The position numbers were made by a program, and so were the translations under genes. A stretch of 64,000 bases of DNA from Ricinus communis (taxonomy: Eukaryota > Streptophyta > Magnoliopsida > Malpighiales > Euphorbiaceae), in assembly GCF_019578655.1 (NCBI RefSeq), contig NC_063256.1:19291350-19355349 (forward strand), given 5' to 3'. The first letter of the stretch is position 1. Each line of letters opens with the position of its first letter. The notes beneath the pieces are model-generated. The model was given only the letters and a program-made list of their open reading frames with translations. It made no database searches and had not been told where the DNA came from. Of the stretch, positions 30,703 to 42,131 are shown in pieces.

Positions 30703-33165
30703 TGTCATTATAATTTTACAAAATATAATTTTAATCTATACGGGACGGATATCTCAGTAGAACTCTAAACCCCAATTCTATCAGCCTTTCGGCTCTCTTA
30801 TTCTAATAAGACTGACACTCAGAGATTAAAGCTCGACCAGGATCCTTAAATCCAGTTTGGTCACTTAAGTACCAATACAGCCGGCGCCTAGAGAGCAACG
30901 CTCGACTAGGAACCTTTTTTCGGCAAATCAAAATCCTTTAAGCCTAGAGAGTTGTGCTTGACTAGGGCACATCATGAATATTTCTTTATTACATGTCTTT
31001 GATTTTTAACGGTGCGCACGCGGTCCTGATGCAACCCATCAGATGACATGTTCTACTACTGTCTCATCCCATACTACGTTTCAATTTAACATCAATAAAA
31101 TTAAAGTAACATGTTGCACAAACATTTATAATATTATTCAATCCAACAATAAATACTAAAATAAAATAACATTAGTTACAAAGAACATAAATTAATAATG
31201 CAATGTTTACAATAATAATGATGATAATAATAATAAAATAATAATAATAATAATCAATAATGATAATGATAAAGTTCTAGTAATAATAATAATGATTAAA
31301 TAAAAATGGTGGGAATGTGATGAGAATAATTAAATTAATAATCATAATGAGATGTTGAAAAGCTAATCGACTATATGACTTTAACTCATAAATATGACAT
31401 TCTCCTATCGTTGCTCACGCTCTTGGTGTAGATGCCAGATAGAACGAAGGATCTAGGAATCTGTAAATATTAGTTAACAATTATTATATTTTTTTTATAT
31501 AAAACAATCCTCCTAAATCTAAACTCTCTGAGAAGTTTCGGATTATCTCCTACTAAAATCTTGTCTAGCTGGTGTTAGCAGATTTTCACCCAAATCTCAG
31601 AATAGGATCAACAACTATAAGTCTTCAATCCCTATTAAATTCTAGAATCACTAATATTAATCATTATACAAGTAAAATTCATCATCGACCTTAGCTTCAA
31701 TTAAAATATAAATTATATAAGCATTGCCAGAATAGTTAAAAATTATTTTAATCCTAGTTATTATTTAGTTGGTCCAAACTAAAGTCTCTAAAAAGAAAAA
31801 GAATATCATATCGACTTGATAATTAAATATCAAACTGTAATTAACCATAATAACAACTAAATAATAATTACTCTTAAAATTGATATTTCGACTAACAACA
31901 TTGTTTAATTTAGATAAATGGACCGATAAATTCAAATTCTTGATTAACTGTAATTACTCTCAATCAAATCTCCAATTATCAGTCTAATTTTAACTAGTCA
32001 CAAACTTCTACGATTTAATGATAATAATTTTCTAAATTCTAACTAATTACACAAAAATAAATAAATAAAAAATAATAAGCTTGGGTTCGAGCTTCACTAT
32101 ACGGAGCTGGGAAAATAACTTGATACGGTCACACGTACGCTTAGAAGCACAAATTAGAATTTCGCCCGTCGGCACGCATCCCGAGGTCACCCGGCCTGAT
32201 CGCCAGAAAATTTTGACGGCAAAGAAAATTCAATCTGAAGGTACTAAATTGTAGATCGAAACATTGGGGGTCCAAACATATGGTTACTTCCGCCTAACAA
32301 CCACCATAAGGCCATCAAACGATCCAAAAACTGAATATCTCCGGCAAGGGAAGTCCACCTTCGATCACTGGCCGAAACGCGTCGTTGGGGGTTGAAAATA
32401 TCTAGACATGGGTTTTTCAGGGCGAGAAAACTAATTATGGTCTCGGTTTGACTAGAAAATGCCGTCATGAGGGTGTTCTAGCGACAGCAATGAGAGGCGA
32501 GCTTCTTCCCTCCTTGCATTGTCGATCTCCAGCAATTTCAGGTGGAACTGATGGTGGGGATGAGCTTGCAACATTGAGGAGGCTCTATAATAGGCGTTTG
32601 ACGTCGAACGATGGTCGGAATGAGAAGAATAGAGGAGAATGGTGGCAACGGTGGCAGTGAGGCGTGTTGTCGGAGAGAGATATTGCTCATGGGCCTCATT
32701 GCATATTTTGCAACAGTCAAACTTACCATTAGGCCCCCGGAATAAAAAGAAGCTATAATACCCCTGATTAATATATATACATATGAAATTTATGAATTAT
32801 AGGGTTTAAAAAAGTAAATTCCATTTTGTGTCTGATTAAATAGTAATTCATTAACTTCCATGACTCAGGCTACCAAAATATATCTTTAACTTAAAAATCA
32901 TTATAAAATAATATATCTATAAATTAAGTTAATTTACATCAATATAAAATTCAAAGTAGAACAAAAATAAATTCAAGATACAATGAATTAAAAAAATAAA
33001 ATAATTTGAGAAAATATAATTATTCAAATATGATTAATAAAGATAAATAATAATAATTTAACACGTCTAAACATGTATCAAATTATTTAGTGGTCCAGAA
33101 ATATTAAAACATTGAAATACCCCTAGAAAGTAATATTTGAATAAAATAAAATTCAAGATATTACA
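30703..33165 (-). repeat. Solo-LTR-like block, probably Ty3/gypsy chromovirus (Tekay/Del-like)
   Basis: A 2.46-kb non-coding block begins TGTCATTATAATT and ends CAAGATATTACA on the plus strand, so it has TG...CA ends, and on the minus strand it opens TGTAATATCTTG as plant Del/Tekay LTRs often do. Inside are a GC-rich segment at 32100-32700 and a GCACGCGGTCC segment near 31015. It is flanked by unrelated truncated elements (B1 gag-protease on the left, LINE 2 on the right). The 5-bp flanks (ATACA and TAGGG) do not match, so it is not a clean insertion. Lineage is from memory of similar LTRs. Confidence 0.4.
31200..31300. repeat. AAT/ATAATA-rich microsatellite region
   Basis: Interrupted (AAT)n and (GAT)n runs inside the LTR-like block. 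Confidence 0.75.
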
Positions 33166-35260
33166 TAGGGCAGCATCAAAATTAACCTTAACCTCATCCA
33201 TCTCGAGACCTGGAGTCTAGAAATCCTTAGCATGGGAATATGTAACTGTTCATAATGAATAGGTAACCATATAAGGCCTCAACTTCCTAAACTTTGCAGA
33301 GAGCTTTCTGTAGGGGTCTATAACTTGTTATTGAAAATTAGTTCATTCCTGCTTTTCCAGAGTCTCCATAAAATGAAGGTAGCTGCTAGAAAAATCTTAC
33401 TTGACATATCCAAAGCACTAACATCTCTAAAAATGGAGGACCAACATTCATTTGAGTTACTACCCACAAGCAAATAAAGGTCGAGACCTAAAAGGGAGAG
33501 TCTCTAAACAGAAATTGCAAATTGGCACTCAAAGAAAACATGCTTCAGCAATTCATCCAAATCATATCTTGAACAACCAACAAAATTATTAAGTCTAGTA
33601 GCTAGAAGGGTACGAACCGAGAGGATTCTAGTTATAAGCTTCTATAGAAAGACTTTCAGGTTATTTGGTAATTTAAGCTTCTAGAGGTGTTTCCATGGGA
33701 TGGTAGGGTTAGCATGGCCAATCTGGGATGAGTCCACACCATTACTAGCATCGGAGACTGAGGACTAGACCTAATATCCTGATTTGATAGAGTATGAGCT
33801 TAACTTAGAGAAGCTCCAAATGATCTCATCTAGCATATTAGTAGAGGATAAGGAAATATGAAGGATAGAGTCAGCCTGATACTTGATAAAGGCAGGCTTT
33901 ACTTTAGAAACACTCAAGAGGTTTAGCTCTTGATTTATGAAGTCTGAGACTAACAGTTCCTCCCCTTTCAATTCCGGATTAAAAACAGCTTTAAAAGGAA
34001 AGCTATTTGGTATCCAGGGTCCCTTGTTACAGAGATAGACCTTCCATTCTTAATCTGCCATCTGACTCCTTTTGAGATAATGCTTTTAGCAGAGAGAATA
34101 CTTCTCCATGCCCAAGTTGCATTTGCTTTAAGAGGAGCATTTAAAATATCAAAAGATGGGAAGTATTTACCTTTGAGTACTTTGGTAAAAAGAGAGTTTG
34201 GAGTAGTCGGGATCTTTCAGAATTGCTTGGCAAGTATGGCTATATTAAATCTGTGCAAGTCCTTAAAACCCATGCCCTATGGGAGCTTGCTTCTGCAAAG
34301 ATTTTTCCATAAGGACTAATGAACTTTCCTTTCATCTTTTTTATAACCCTACTAAAAATTAGAGATAATACTATTGATCTCCTTGTGTAAGAATATAGGG
34401 ATGTTGAAACAACCCATGCAATAAATGGGGATATCACATGCTACTGCTATAATAAGAACTTCCCTTCCTACCATAAAAAGTAGGTTTTCTTTCCAACCCG
34501 CTACCTTGTTGACAACTCTGACCTTTAGTTCATTAAAGGCTTTGATTTATTAATAATGGCAAGCAAACCTAAATACTTTTCTTGAGTCCTAACATGCAGA
34601 ACTTTCACTAGATTTACCAAGCTCCTTCTCTTAGTATCAGGGGTACTTGAACCGAAGAGCATAGCAAATCTTTTAAAGTTTATAACATGGCCACTAGCAT
34701 TGCCATACTTTTCCAAAATGATAAGCAAATTATTAGCAGTATAGCTAGAGGTAGGATAAAAAAAGAAAGATCATCCATAAAGAGAAAATTATTGATTAGA
34801 GGAGATGATCTCAAAAACTTGATGCCAAGGTTGTGTTGCATTGGTAAGCTAGACCTTCTATAAAAAGAATAAAGAGGAACGAAGACAAAGGATCACCTTG
34901 TCGTAATCCTCTAGTAGGGTGGAAATAACCTTGAATTGAACCATTAATATTAATGAAAAATGAAATAGAAGTTGCACACTCCATGATCCATTCAATCCAA
35001 ACTAGATTAAACCCTAGGGTCCTCATCATATGTTCAAGGTAACCCCATTCTACATGATCATAGGCCTTTGCCATATGAAGCTTCAAGGCCATTTCATTTT
35101 TCTTACCACTAGTTCTAGACTTTGAGATGATGCATGATCTCATGGCTAATTAAAATATCGTTAGCAATCGAGCACCCTTTAATAAAGGCGTTTTGTCGTA
35201 TTTGAATGATAGTTTTGCCAAATGCTTACAACCATAAATATTTAGTAGTATTGGCCTATA
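33166..35260 (-). mobile_element. L1-type LINE fragment 2 (5'-truncated)
   Basis: The minus strand carries RT from about 35230, with SIANDILISHE, AKAYDHVEW, RGLRQGDPLSSFLF and FMDD blocks. It then continues to a EKYGNASGHVINF segment, a zinc-finger region with YSIKSGY (33771-33971) and cysteine/histidine remnants to about 33480, and the beginning of an RNase H at about 33165-33215. The 5' two-thirds and the end of RNase H are missing; the latter is cut by the LTR-like block at 33165. Confidence 0.78.
34525..35230 (-). pseudogene. Reverse transcriptase of LINE 2
   Basis: Frame 34811-35143 holds the central RT: the first catalytic Asp lies in the AKAYDHVEW block (AKAFDRVEW in most L1 elements) and RGLRQGDPLS is intact. 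The active-site pair is FMDD at 34770-34781, just after a frame break. Frame 34525-34728 is the end of RT with YGNASGHVINF and YLGLLAI. A non-LTR RT nicks and copies into target DNA; this copy is broken in at least two places. Confidence 0.8.
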
Positions 35261-35640
35261 ATGTGAACCCACATGTTCCAAATGTCGCCATTTACTGCTG
35301 ACAATGACTCATTATTAACCAAGCTGTCAGGTTCGCAGAATGACCGATGGAACTAACTGAATCCACTCTCGTGATATGATCAAAGTTTGATTCACCACTT
35401 TTAGGAAAGAGATGAGACGGTCTACCCATCTTTACACATACAAGGAATCACTCACTGACGGACAAGAGGTCGACAACGTGAGCTTTACTGCTTAGCTTTC
35501 AGCCTTCTTGATCCAACTGCAACCCTAGAGAGTTAGGTATCTCTTTTTTAGAGAATGAAATAAAAAGCATTACAAGATTAAAAAAAAAAGAGCTTGGAAA
35601 GAGTAAATAAGATCTACGTGAAGAAGTCCAAGACATTGGG
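35261..35640. other. Unassigned stretch between LINE 2 and the Tat complex
   Basis: No coding frame, LTR end or repeat is recognised. It may be an upstream gag remnant of the Tat element or flanking DNA. Confidence 0.4.
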
Positions 35641-35789
35641 GCAAAAGATATCTAGGCAAACAACAACCAGTGGGTAAGGGTGAAGACACAGGGGTACAAG
35701 AGCTAAACCAAGTCGAGAAAGCGCCTGAGAAAAGGGGATAATGGGTTGTTAGATTAGCTAAAGAAAGATAAGAAAATGGTCGACATCTA

Positions 35790-36600
35790 AGATCTGCTAA
35801 TGCACTCATCAAATCACAAAAGGCTCTAATCCAAGCCTTATCTGGTATAAGTATTAGTACAACATCTACCGCCGAGGAGATTATCAAAATGGTAACTGAT
35901 AAGACCACTACAGATGATAACTTTCTCGGATGAATACTTACCATTCGAGGGGAGAGACCAAAACAAGGTTCTATATATGGTAGCATAGGTCAAAGGGAAG
36001 AGGACCCTATGTGTGATAGTAGATGATGTGTTAACCATCAATGTATGTCCTTCATGCATACTCCTTAAGTTGGAGATGCCTGCAAAAGACTTGAAGCCAC
36101 AAATATGATTATAAGAGCCTATGACGAAATAAGGAGAGACGTGGAAAGGATGATTTCAGCACTTGTGAAAACGAGTCCTATTGAATCATGGGTGGAATTC
36201 ATTGTACTATGACATCCTAATAACTTTTGCTTTGTTATTAGGAAGGTGCCATGGTTTCATGCCCTAGATGAGTACCTTCCACTGTACATCAGAAGGTCAA
36301 GTTTCCTCTTGATGGCAAAATAGTGACTATCAATGCCAAAGCTGGTAAGGTTGTCAAGAAGTTATTAAAGAGCTGGAAGCCTATATTAGATTCCAAGTTG
36401 CTATTCTTTACGAGGACTACATGGATCCTAAAGTAGCAAACACGTTCAAGAAGATAGATTTCATGCCTGCAATAGGGTTGGGAAAGAACAAGCAGGGTAT
36501 TGTAGAGTTTTCAGACTTTAAAGGTCATAAAACTCGATGTGAATTGGGTTACCATGAGGATGAAGATAAGGGCAAAATAAAGGGTAATACTCTAAAATAA
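35790..36600 (+). pseudogene. Protease and G-patch-like region of Tat element C
   Basis: A broken ILTIRGE...NKVLYMVA stretch leads to IVDDVLTINVCPSCILLKLE (about 36005-36070), where related elements have a D-N-G-S-x-L-N-V-C-P protease motif; the glycine after the catalytic Asp region is lost. Next are DILITFALLLGR and a VKFPLDGKIVTINA segment. A FMPAIGLGKNKQGI segment near 36460-36500 is a G-patch-like motif typical of this family, followed by a GHKTR segment. Processing activity is unlikely. Confidence 0.6.
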
Positions 36601-36676
36601 GTCTTTGTCCAAGAGTACAAATCCTACTCTAGGGAGCCCAAACCTATTATAATATTTAGGACTGAGGTGCCAGGAT

Positions 36677-37900
36677 TTGAGATATTCAAGAAACTTGATC
36701 ATCAATAGGATGGTCAAATTAAGCATCAAGGAGGTCAATGAGAAGGTTACCACCAAGGTAAAGGAGCTGAAGGCGGAAGAGTTCATCTCTCTGCCGAAAA
36801 ACCTGAATCAGGAGGAGCTAGTTGCTCTGATAGAGGAGCATGTCATTGATGTATTTTATGATGATGTAATCATGTCCGATCTTTATAAGGATGATGTTTC
36901 TTTTATTTCTAAGATTAATGATATAAACTCTAATTTTGCTTACTTGTGATGTTTTTCCTGATGGTAATGTGCGTTTTAATAATTATGACATATGTATGTT
37001 TGACATTCAATCCATCCAAATTGATTCATTTAATTTAGGCACAGATGCAAATCTAAGGAACATCTCGATAACTTATGATATAACTCTTGAGGAGAGGATA
37101 AAATTGGAAAAAATAATAGAAAAAAGAAAAGACGTACTTTCTTTGTCCTACGATGACATGCTAGGGTTAGACAAGAAAATAGTAGAGCATCACATTCCAA
37201 CCTATCCACACATCAAGCCGGTCAAGTAGAAGATGAGAAGATTAAGGCCGAAATGAGCAGAGAAAATTCAAGAGGAGGTCGCTAAGTAGGTGAATGCTAA
37301 TTTTGTTGATGTAGTCAACTATCCTAAGTGATTGGCGAATATCGTCCCACTCCCGAAGAAAGATGGGAAAGTAAGGATATGCATAGATTATCAGGACCTG
37401 AATAAGCCATGCCCTAAGGACGGTTTTCCGCTTCCTCACATAGATGTGATAGTCGACAGTGCCGCTTCAAGTGCGATGTACTCCTTCAAGGATGGTTCTT
37501 CTAAGTACAACCAGATCATGATGGTAGTAGTGGAGAAGCTAAAAACAGTATTCATCACCAATTGGAGTGTGTACTACTATAAAGTTATGCCTTTTTGGAC
37601 TAAAAAATAGGGCAACTTATTAGAGAGCATCCAATACCTTGTTTCATAACATGATACACAAGGAAGTGGAGGTGTATATGGATGATATGATGGTAAATTT
37701 TGAAATAAGGAAATGACACTTTTAGGCTCTTGATAAGTTCTTAGATGAGTAGAAAGGTATAACTTGAGGCTCAATCCAAAGAAGAGCTTATTCAGAGTAA
37801 CATCAGGGAAGCTGATAGGGCACATAGTAAGTTAGCAAGGAATAAAGATCGATCTGGACTAGGTAAAGGCTATTTAGGAGATACCATCACCAAGGAGAAA
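36677..37900 (+). pseudogene. Reverse transcriptase of Tat element C
   Basis: The pre-RT linker (36936-37229) ends LGLDKKIVEHHIPTYPHIKPVK, the standard entry to RT in this lineage. RT blocks include KDGKVRICIDYQDLNKPCPKD at about 37365-37430, FPLPHIDVIVD and YYKVMPF. The active site YMDD is at 37675-37686 and intact, in another frame. Later blocks are NPKKSLFRV and GKLIGHIVS. Stops and frameshifts break the domain at least three times. Confidence 0.82.
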
Positions 37901-37939
37901 GAAAGAGGTTAGAGGATTTCTAAGACGTTTGTAATAGAT

Positions 37940-38470
37940 CAGTAGGTTCATTTCCAAGCTCACAATGGTTTGTAATCCCATATTCAAGCTTTTGAGGAAA
38001 CACCAACCCATTATGTGGGATGAGCACTATCAGAAAGCCTTTGACAATATTAAAAAGTATCTAATGAAGCTATCGGTATTAAAGCCATCGAAAGATGGTA
38101 AGCCGTTGATTTTGTACTTGGCCTTGGAAGAGGAAGCCATGAGGGCAATGGTGTATAATGTGGGTCTAAGCACGTAGAGCATGTGGTCTATTATCTCAGT
38201 AAGAAGTTGTTGCCTTATTAGTCAAAGTATAACCTCATGGAAAAGAGGTGTTTGGCCATGATATGGGCTATGAGGAAATTAAGGCACTGTTTTTAGTCTT
38301 ATAGGGTGCAAGCAATTTCAAAAATAGACCCACTGAAGTATCTACTCGAAGCTTCGTCTCTTACTAGGAAGTTGGCTAGATGGTTAGTGCTGCTAATAGA
38401 GTTCAATATCAATTACATACTAAGAAGGTAGTCAAGGGTAAGGCTGTAGCAGAATTCTTAACTCAGAATG
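37940..38470 (+). pseudogene. Gypsy-type RNase H of Tat element C
   Basis: KAFDNIKKYLM and LKPSKDGKPLILYLALEEEAM (37965-38177) give the start of the domain. VYYLSKKLLP and a KRCLAMIWAMRKL block with the catalytic Glu follow, then PLKYLLEA and RWLVLLIEFNINY. A stop and a frameshift lie near 38178. This is the RNase H that directly follows RT in all Ty3/gypsy elements. Confidence 0.72.
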
Positions 38471-38479
38471 TAATCGAGG

Positions 38480-38885
38480 GAGACAATCCTTTAAGGGCAA
38501 TCAAGATCTAGGAATAGAAGATGTACTTTGATGGAAAGGTGCAGGGTTAGGAGTAGTTATGATAATGTCAGAAGGAAAAATGTTACCAATGGCCAAAATA
38601 TTAGACTTTAAAGTGACAAATAATATGGCAGAGTACGAAGCATGTTTATTTGGATTAGAAGTAGTCGTGGAAGCTGGAGCGAAGCATCTGATAGTCTATA
38701 GGGACTCCATGTTGGCGATTCAACAAGCCATCAAGGAATAGGATATGAAAGAAGAAAGATTGAAATCATATATCAACTATCTCAAGGCATTGGTCTACAA
38801 CTTCTCTAAGTGTTCATTCATACACTTGTCGTGGGATGAAGACCAGATGGCAGATGCATTAGCTAACCTATCATCAATGTGAGAA
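38480..38885 (+). pseudogene. Second, archaeal-type RNase H of Tat element C
   Basis: A KMYFDG block near 38518 (catalytic Asp) leads to EGKMLPMAKILDFKVTNNMA. EYEACLFGLEV (catalytic Glu) and VYRDSMLAIQQ follow (38559-38741), and a DQMADALANL end at about 38845-38875. Order and motifs match the archaeal-type RNase H that Tat-lineage elements carry in addition to the standard one. One stop interrupts the frame at about 38740. Confidence 0.78.
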
Positions 38886-38949
38886 AAGCCCTCGCAGCTT
38901 CCAATGAAGCCATTGGTGATTGTGAAGTCAAGAGTGCCTTGTTATTAGG

Positions 38950-40204
38950 GAGACAGAATAATATAAGTCCAAATGGGACTGGAAGAGAAGCTTTGATTTT
39001 GCAATCTAAAAAGATTGTAGAAGATAGGGAATATCCTGAGGAAGCAACTGTGAAGAAAAGGTATGCACTTTGGATCCAGGCTAAAAACTACCTCAGCCAT
39101 GAAAGAATATTGTGCAGAAGGATAACTTCAAGTGTCCAGCTTCGATGTGTTACAAAAGTGGAAGTGTAGATTGTAATGGAAAAGATGCATAAAGAGGTAT
39201 ACGGGCCTCACATTACACGTCAAGGTTATTACTAGTTGGCAATGGAAAAAGGATTGTATAGCTTTGATAAAGAAATGTCGCGAGTTTCAACTATACAGTG
39301 ACTTGAGTCACATACCTCTGATTGAGCTTCACAATTTGACATCCCTGTGGCCTTTTGTAGCTTGGAGAATCAATATCATTGGAGAGACAAAGCCTCCTCC
39401 GAATGGTCATAGGTATATAGTCATGGCAATCGACTACTTCTCCAAATGAGTTGAGACTGAGTCATTCACTACTGTATGGGCAAAACAGATAGCTAGGTTT
39501 ATAGAAAGAAACCTGATTTACAGGTATGGGGTCCCATATCATGTTGTGATAGATAACAGTGTGCAATTCATGGGTGAAACAATAAACGTTTTAGCAGAGT
39601 ACAAGACTGAACGTCACAGGTCTTCTCCGTATAGACTTCAAGCGAATGGAATGGTGGAAGTAGCCAATAAGAACTTAAAGAAAATACTCTTAAAGATGGT
39701 ATGAAAACATAAGGATTATTCATTTCGATTACCCTTTGCACTTTAGGGATATTGAACAACTAAGCAGACGTTGATAAGACACTCCATACTCTTTAGTTTA
39801 TGGGACTGAAACAGTCTTGCCATTTGAGTTAGAGTTGAAATCTTTGAGAGTTGTGTTAGAGGCTGAAATACTAGAGTACTGTGGGTTGAGTAGAGAGACA
39901 ACAGTTGCCTATAATCGATGAAAAGAGAATAAAAGCCCTTTATCCTTTGCAGTTGTACCAAAAGCGAATATCTAGGGCGTTTAATAAGAAAGTAAAACTA
40001 GGAAAAATCAGAATCGGTGACTTGGTGTTGAAACACACAAGACCTACTACATTCAACCTAAGAGGGAAGTTTAGGCCTAATTGGGAAGGCCTATACTTAG
40101 TAAAGAAAATTCTTTCCAATGGTGCCGCTAAGATCTCAAACTTCAAAGGGAACAAGTTCTTTAAGCCAATTAACATGGATCGTCTTAAAAAATACTATGC
40201 ATAA
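38950..40204 (+). pseudogene. Integrase of Tat element C
   Basis: A remnant zinc-binding part (KKCREFQ) lies at 39264. The core has INIIGETKPPPNGHRYIVMAIDYFSK, then a TGA at 39447-39449 where Trp is expected. It continues with VVIDNSVQF (catalytic Asp at 39552-39554) and NGMVEVANKNLK (catalytic Glu at 39657-39659, 34 residues on). The C-terminal part (39905-40204) reads IGDLVLKHTR, FRPNWEGLYLVKKI and ends MDRLKKYYA. It would insert element DNA into the genome. Several stops and shifts break it. Confidence 0.82.
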
Positions 40205-40224
40205 TAATAATAATAATAATAATA
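40201..40224. repeat. (ATA)8 microsatellite
   Basis: Eight ATA units directly after the last integrase codons; it starts in the final codons of the frame. Confidence 0.9.
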
Positions 40225-40599
40225 GGAAAAAGAAGCTTGCTGATTGGGAAACCTTAAAAAGACTGGTCAAGTAAAAATTAGAAAAATAAGAGAAAATAAT
40301 CAGCTAGAAATTCTAAAAAGACTGGTTAGTGACAGAAGTTATATCATGAGAAATCCAGGAATGTGCCTATTTGGGCCTTTACTAAATGAATAAATTATTT
40401 AGAATCTTTATCGAGTATACATATATCTGTTTATTATTCTATACACTAATTAAAAGAATAAACTAAGCTAAAGTTCTAAAAAAAAATGAGATCTAAAAAA
40501 AAGAGCATTTTTATCTTCTCCTTCTTTTTCCATTTGCATATGCATTTCTAGATTCAATAGCTAGCTCTTAAGTCCTCTTGAACCTCATGAATTCAAAAG

Positions 40600-41245
40600 A
40601 AATAGTAATCTGAAGCTCGACCCAAGCTTTGAAGTTGTCATCAGTGGTCAAGTCGCCTTCAAAATCAAGATTGCGCTCTATATCTTGACAGGGCTAGAGT
40701 CTTTCCATCTTATTCAAGAAATCCTATTTCAATAGGAAGCCTTTGAATTCACGAGGGAAGTCCATAACCTGTTGCTTTTGCCTGTATTAATGGCAAAGTC
40801 TTGCAGGTATGTAAAAGGTGGATGCCCGCAATCTAAGGGTACGCAATCGCCATACACCATAAATGTGACATGCTTGATGTTCCACCAGGGGCAAGTACAA
40901 TGGATAAATGTGTCCAGAATGCCTTCATCCAATTTTCTAGGAAAAGGATCATCAAGCCTTGGCAAAGCAATCAGATTAGTAGAATCCATGGAGCCTCTAA
41001 GAATGTTAGAGAACTCTTCAATCATGGGACATAGATCCTACCAATTGAATCGGAAAATATGGTCTCTTGGGTACCAAAAGTTGATAGTAGAGTGAAGAAA
41101 CCCATAATCAAGTTTGGTGTGTTGCATAGCTTTGAAGGAGGTGAAATTTTCCAAGTTTGGTCCATTCATCACTAGTGAGGATTTTGAGAAGAGTTTTAAG
41201 GGCTTTGGCGCTTTCCTGAGTCATGGAATTTTTAACTTTTTCGTG
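40600..41245 (-). pseudogene. Antisense accessory ORF of Tat element C (DUF7745-like)
   Basis: On the strand opposite to pol, between integrase and the downstream LTR, the minus frame reads INFWYPRDHIFRFNW (about 41050-41095), a stop, then LCPMIEEFSNIL (about 41010-41045). It continues as the open frame 40729-41025 ending near LWTSLVN. The pattern FWDP..H.FRFG..E(L/M)CP..EEF is that of a plant family annotated, as I recall, as DUF7745 and often found next to retroelements. Function is unknown. Antisense extra ORFs at this place are known from Tat-lineage elements. Stops and a frameshift show decay. Confidence 0.6.
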
Positions 41246-42131
41246 TACGGTGAAGTGTGATGGTGCACGCGTATTTGAAGGCCTAAAAATTAGTTTTTAA
41301 CTCTGTAACTACAGAGCCAAACTAGCTGACCATACAGCTGATCGACTGTGCGCACAGCTAAATTAGTTGTGTGATATCATTAGGCAATTTTGCAACATTT
41401 TGAGTGTTTTTTGGCGTTTTCTCGACCCTTGGTCATATGCAAACCCAAAATATACAATATTAAGAAGAAAATATTATTAGAGATGGATCTAAACATCAAA
41501 AGTGTGAATTTAATATCTCAGAAAAGTCAGAATTCTATAGAAAAAATACAAGCAATGGTACTAAAATCAGAAGTCAAGGCTCTATCCTAAATCTCTCATC
41601 TCCTCATCAAAATCAGTGTCCCCTGGGTCTAAAAAATGGATAGCTGAAGCGTTAGTGTGTCGATCCTATGTTGCTAGCCTCGATCTGGATTGTCGATCAT
41701 TTACCTACCTTCGCATACTCTCATGGTCCACCTAAAGAAAATACAAACGGAGATTAGTTATTATATCTCATACATGCATACATCTTCCATTTTATAATTT
41801 ATTTTGATTCTTACTTGCCAATTCTTACTAAGGATGAAGAACTGCATCCTCACAGCTTTAACCAGCCGATGTACATGCTTGAACCGATCCCTCAGAACCT
41901 GTGTGATTATTTATATATTACTAACATTTGAGGAAAAGAAAAAATGCAAAGTATCAGAAGGGAATGCAACTTACATATGCGTAAGTACTTGAAGTGAACT
42001 CCAAAGAGAGGCAGTGCTCCATAGCTAGCCGATGCTCTATAGCACCAGCAAGACTCTAGTATGAAACCATTAGGTTCGAGAGAAATGTAATGGTTCTAAG
42101 CACCACATTTAATATCATTGTAGGAGGCGCC
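41246..42131. other. Non-coding 3' region of Tat element C
   Basis: No coding frame recognised. Contains CTGACC/AGCTGATCG/AGCTAAATTAG short inverted motifs at 41300-41375. The last bases (GTAGGAGGCGCC, 42120-42131) may be the decayed polypurine tract before the LTR. Confidence 0.45.

Larger units (their letters stand above)
35640..42131 (+). mobile_element. Tat-lineage Ty3/gypsy internal region, element C
   Basis: In order: a protease region, a G-patch-like segment, RT, RNase H, a second archaeal-type RNase H, integrase, and an antisense accessory ORF before an LTR at 42132. The second RNase H and the extra antisense ORF are hallmarks of the Tat lineage (Ogre, Retand and relatives). Most frames are short because of stops and shifts. 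The 5' LTR and most of gag are absent. Confidence 0.78.

Noticed and set aside
32244..32729. Three frames of 62-74 residues in a GC-richer patch
   Set aside because: They lie in the solo-LTR-like block; higher GC content explains longer open frames and no protein family is recognised.
30698..33170. Target duplication around the solo-LTR-like block
   Set aside because: Flanking 5-mers are ATACA and TAGGG; no match even with small shifts of the border.
35570..36059. 138- and 73-residue minus-strand frames
   Set aside because: They are antisense to the protease region of Tat element C and match no family; open by chance.
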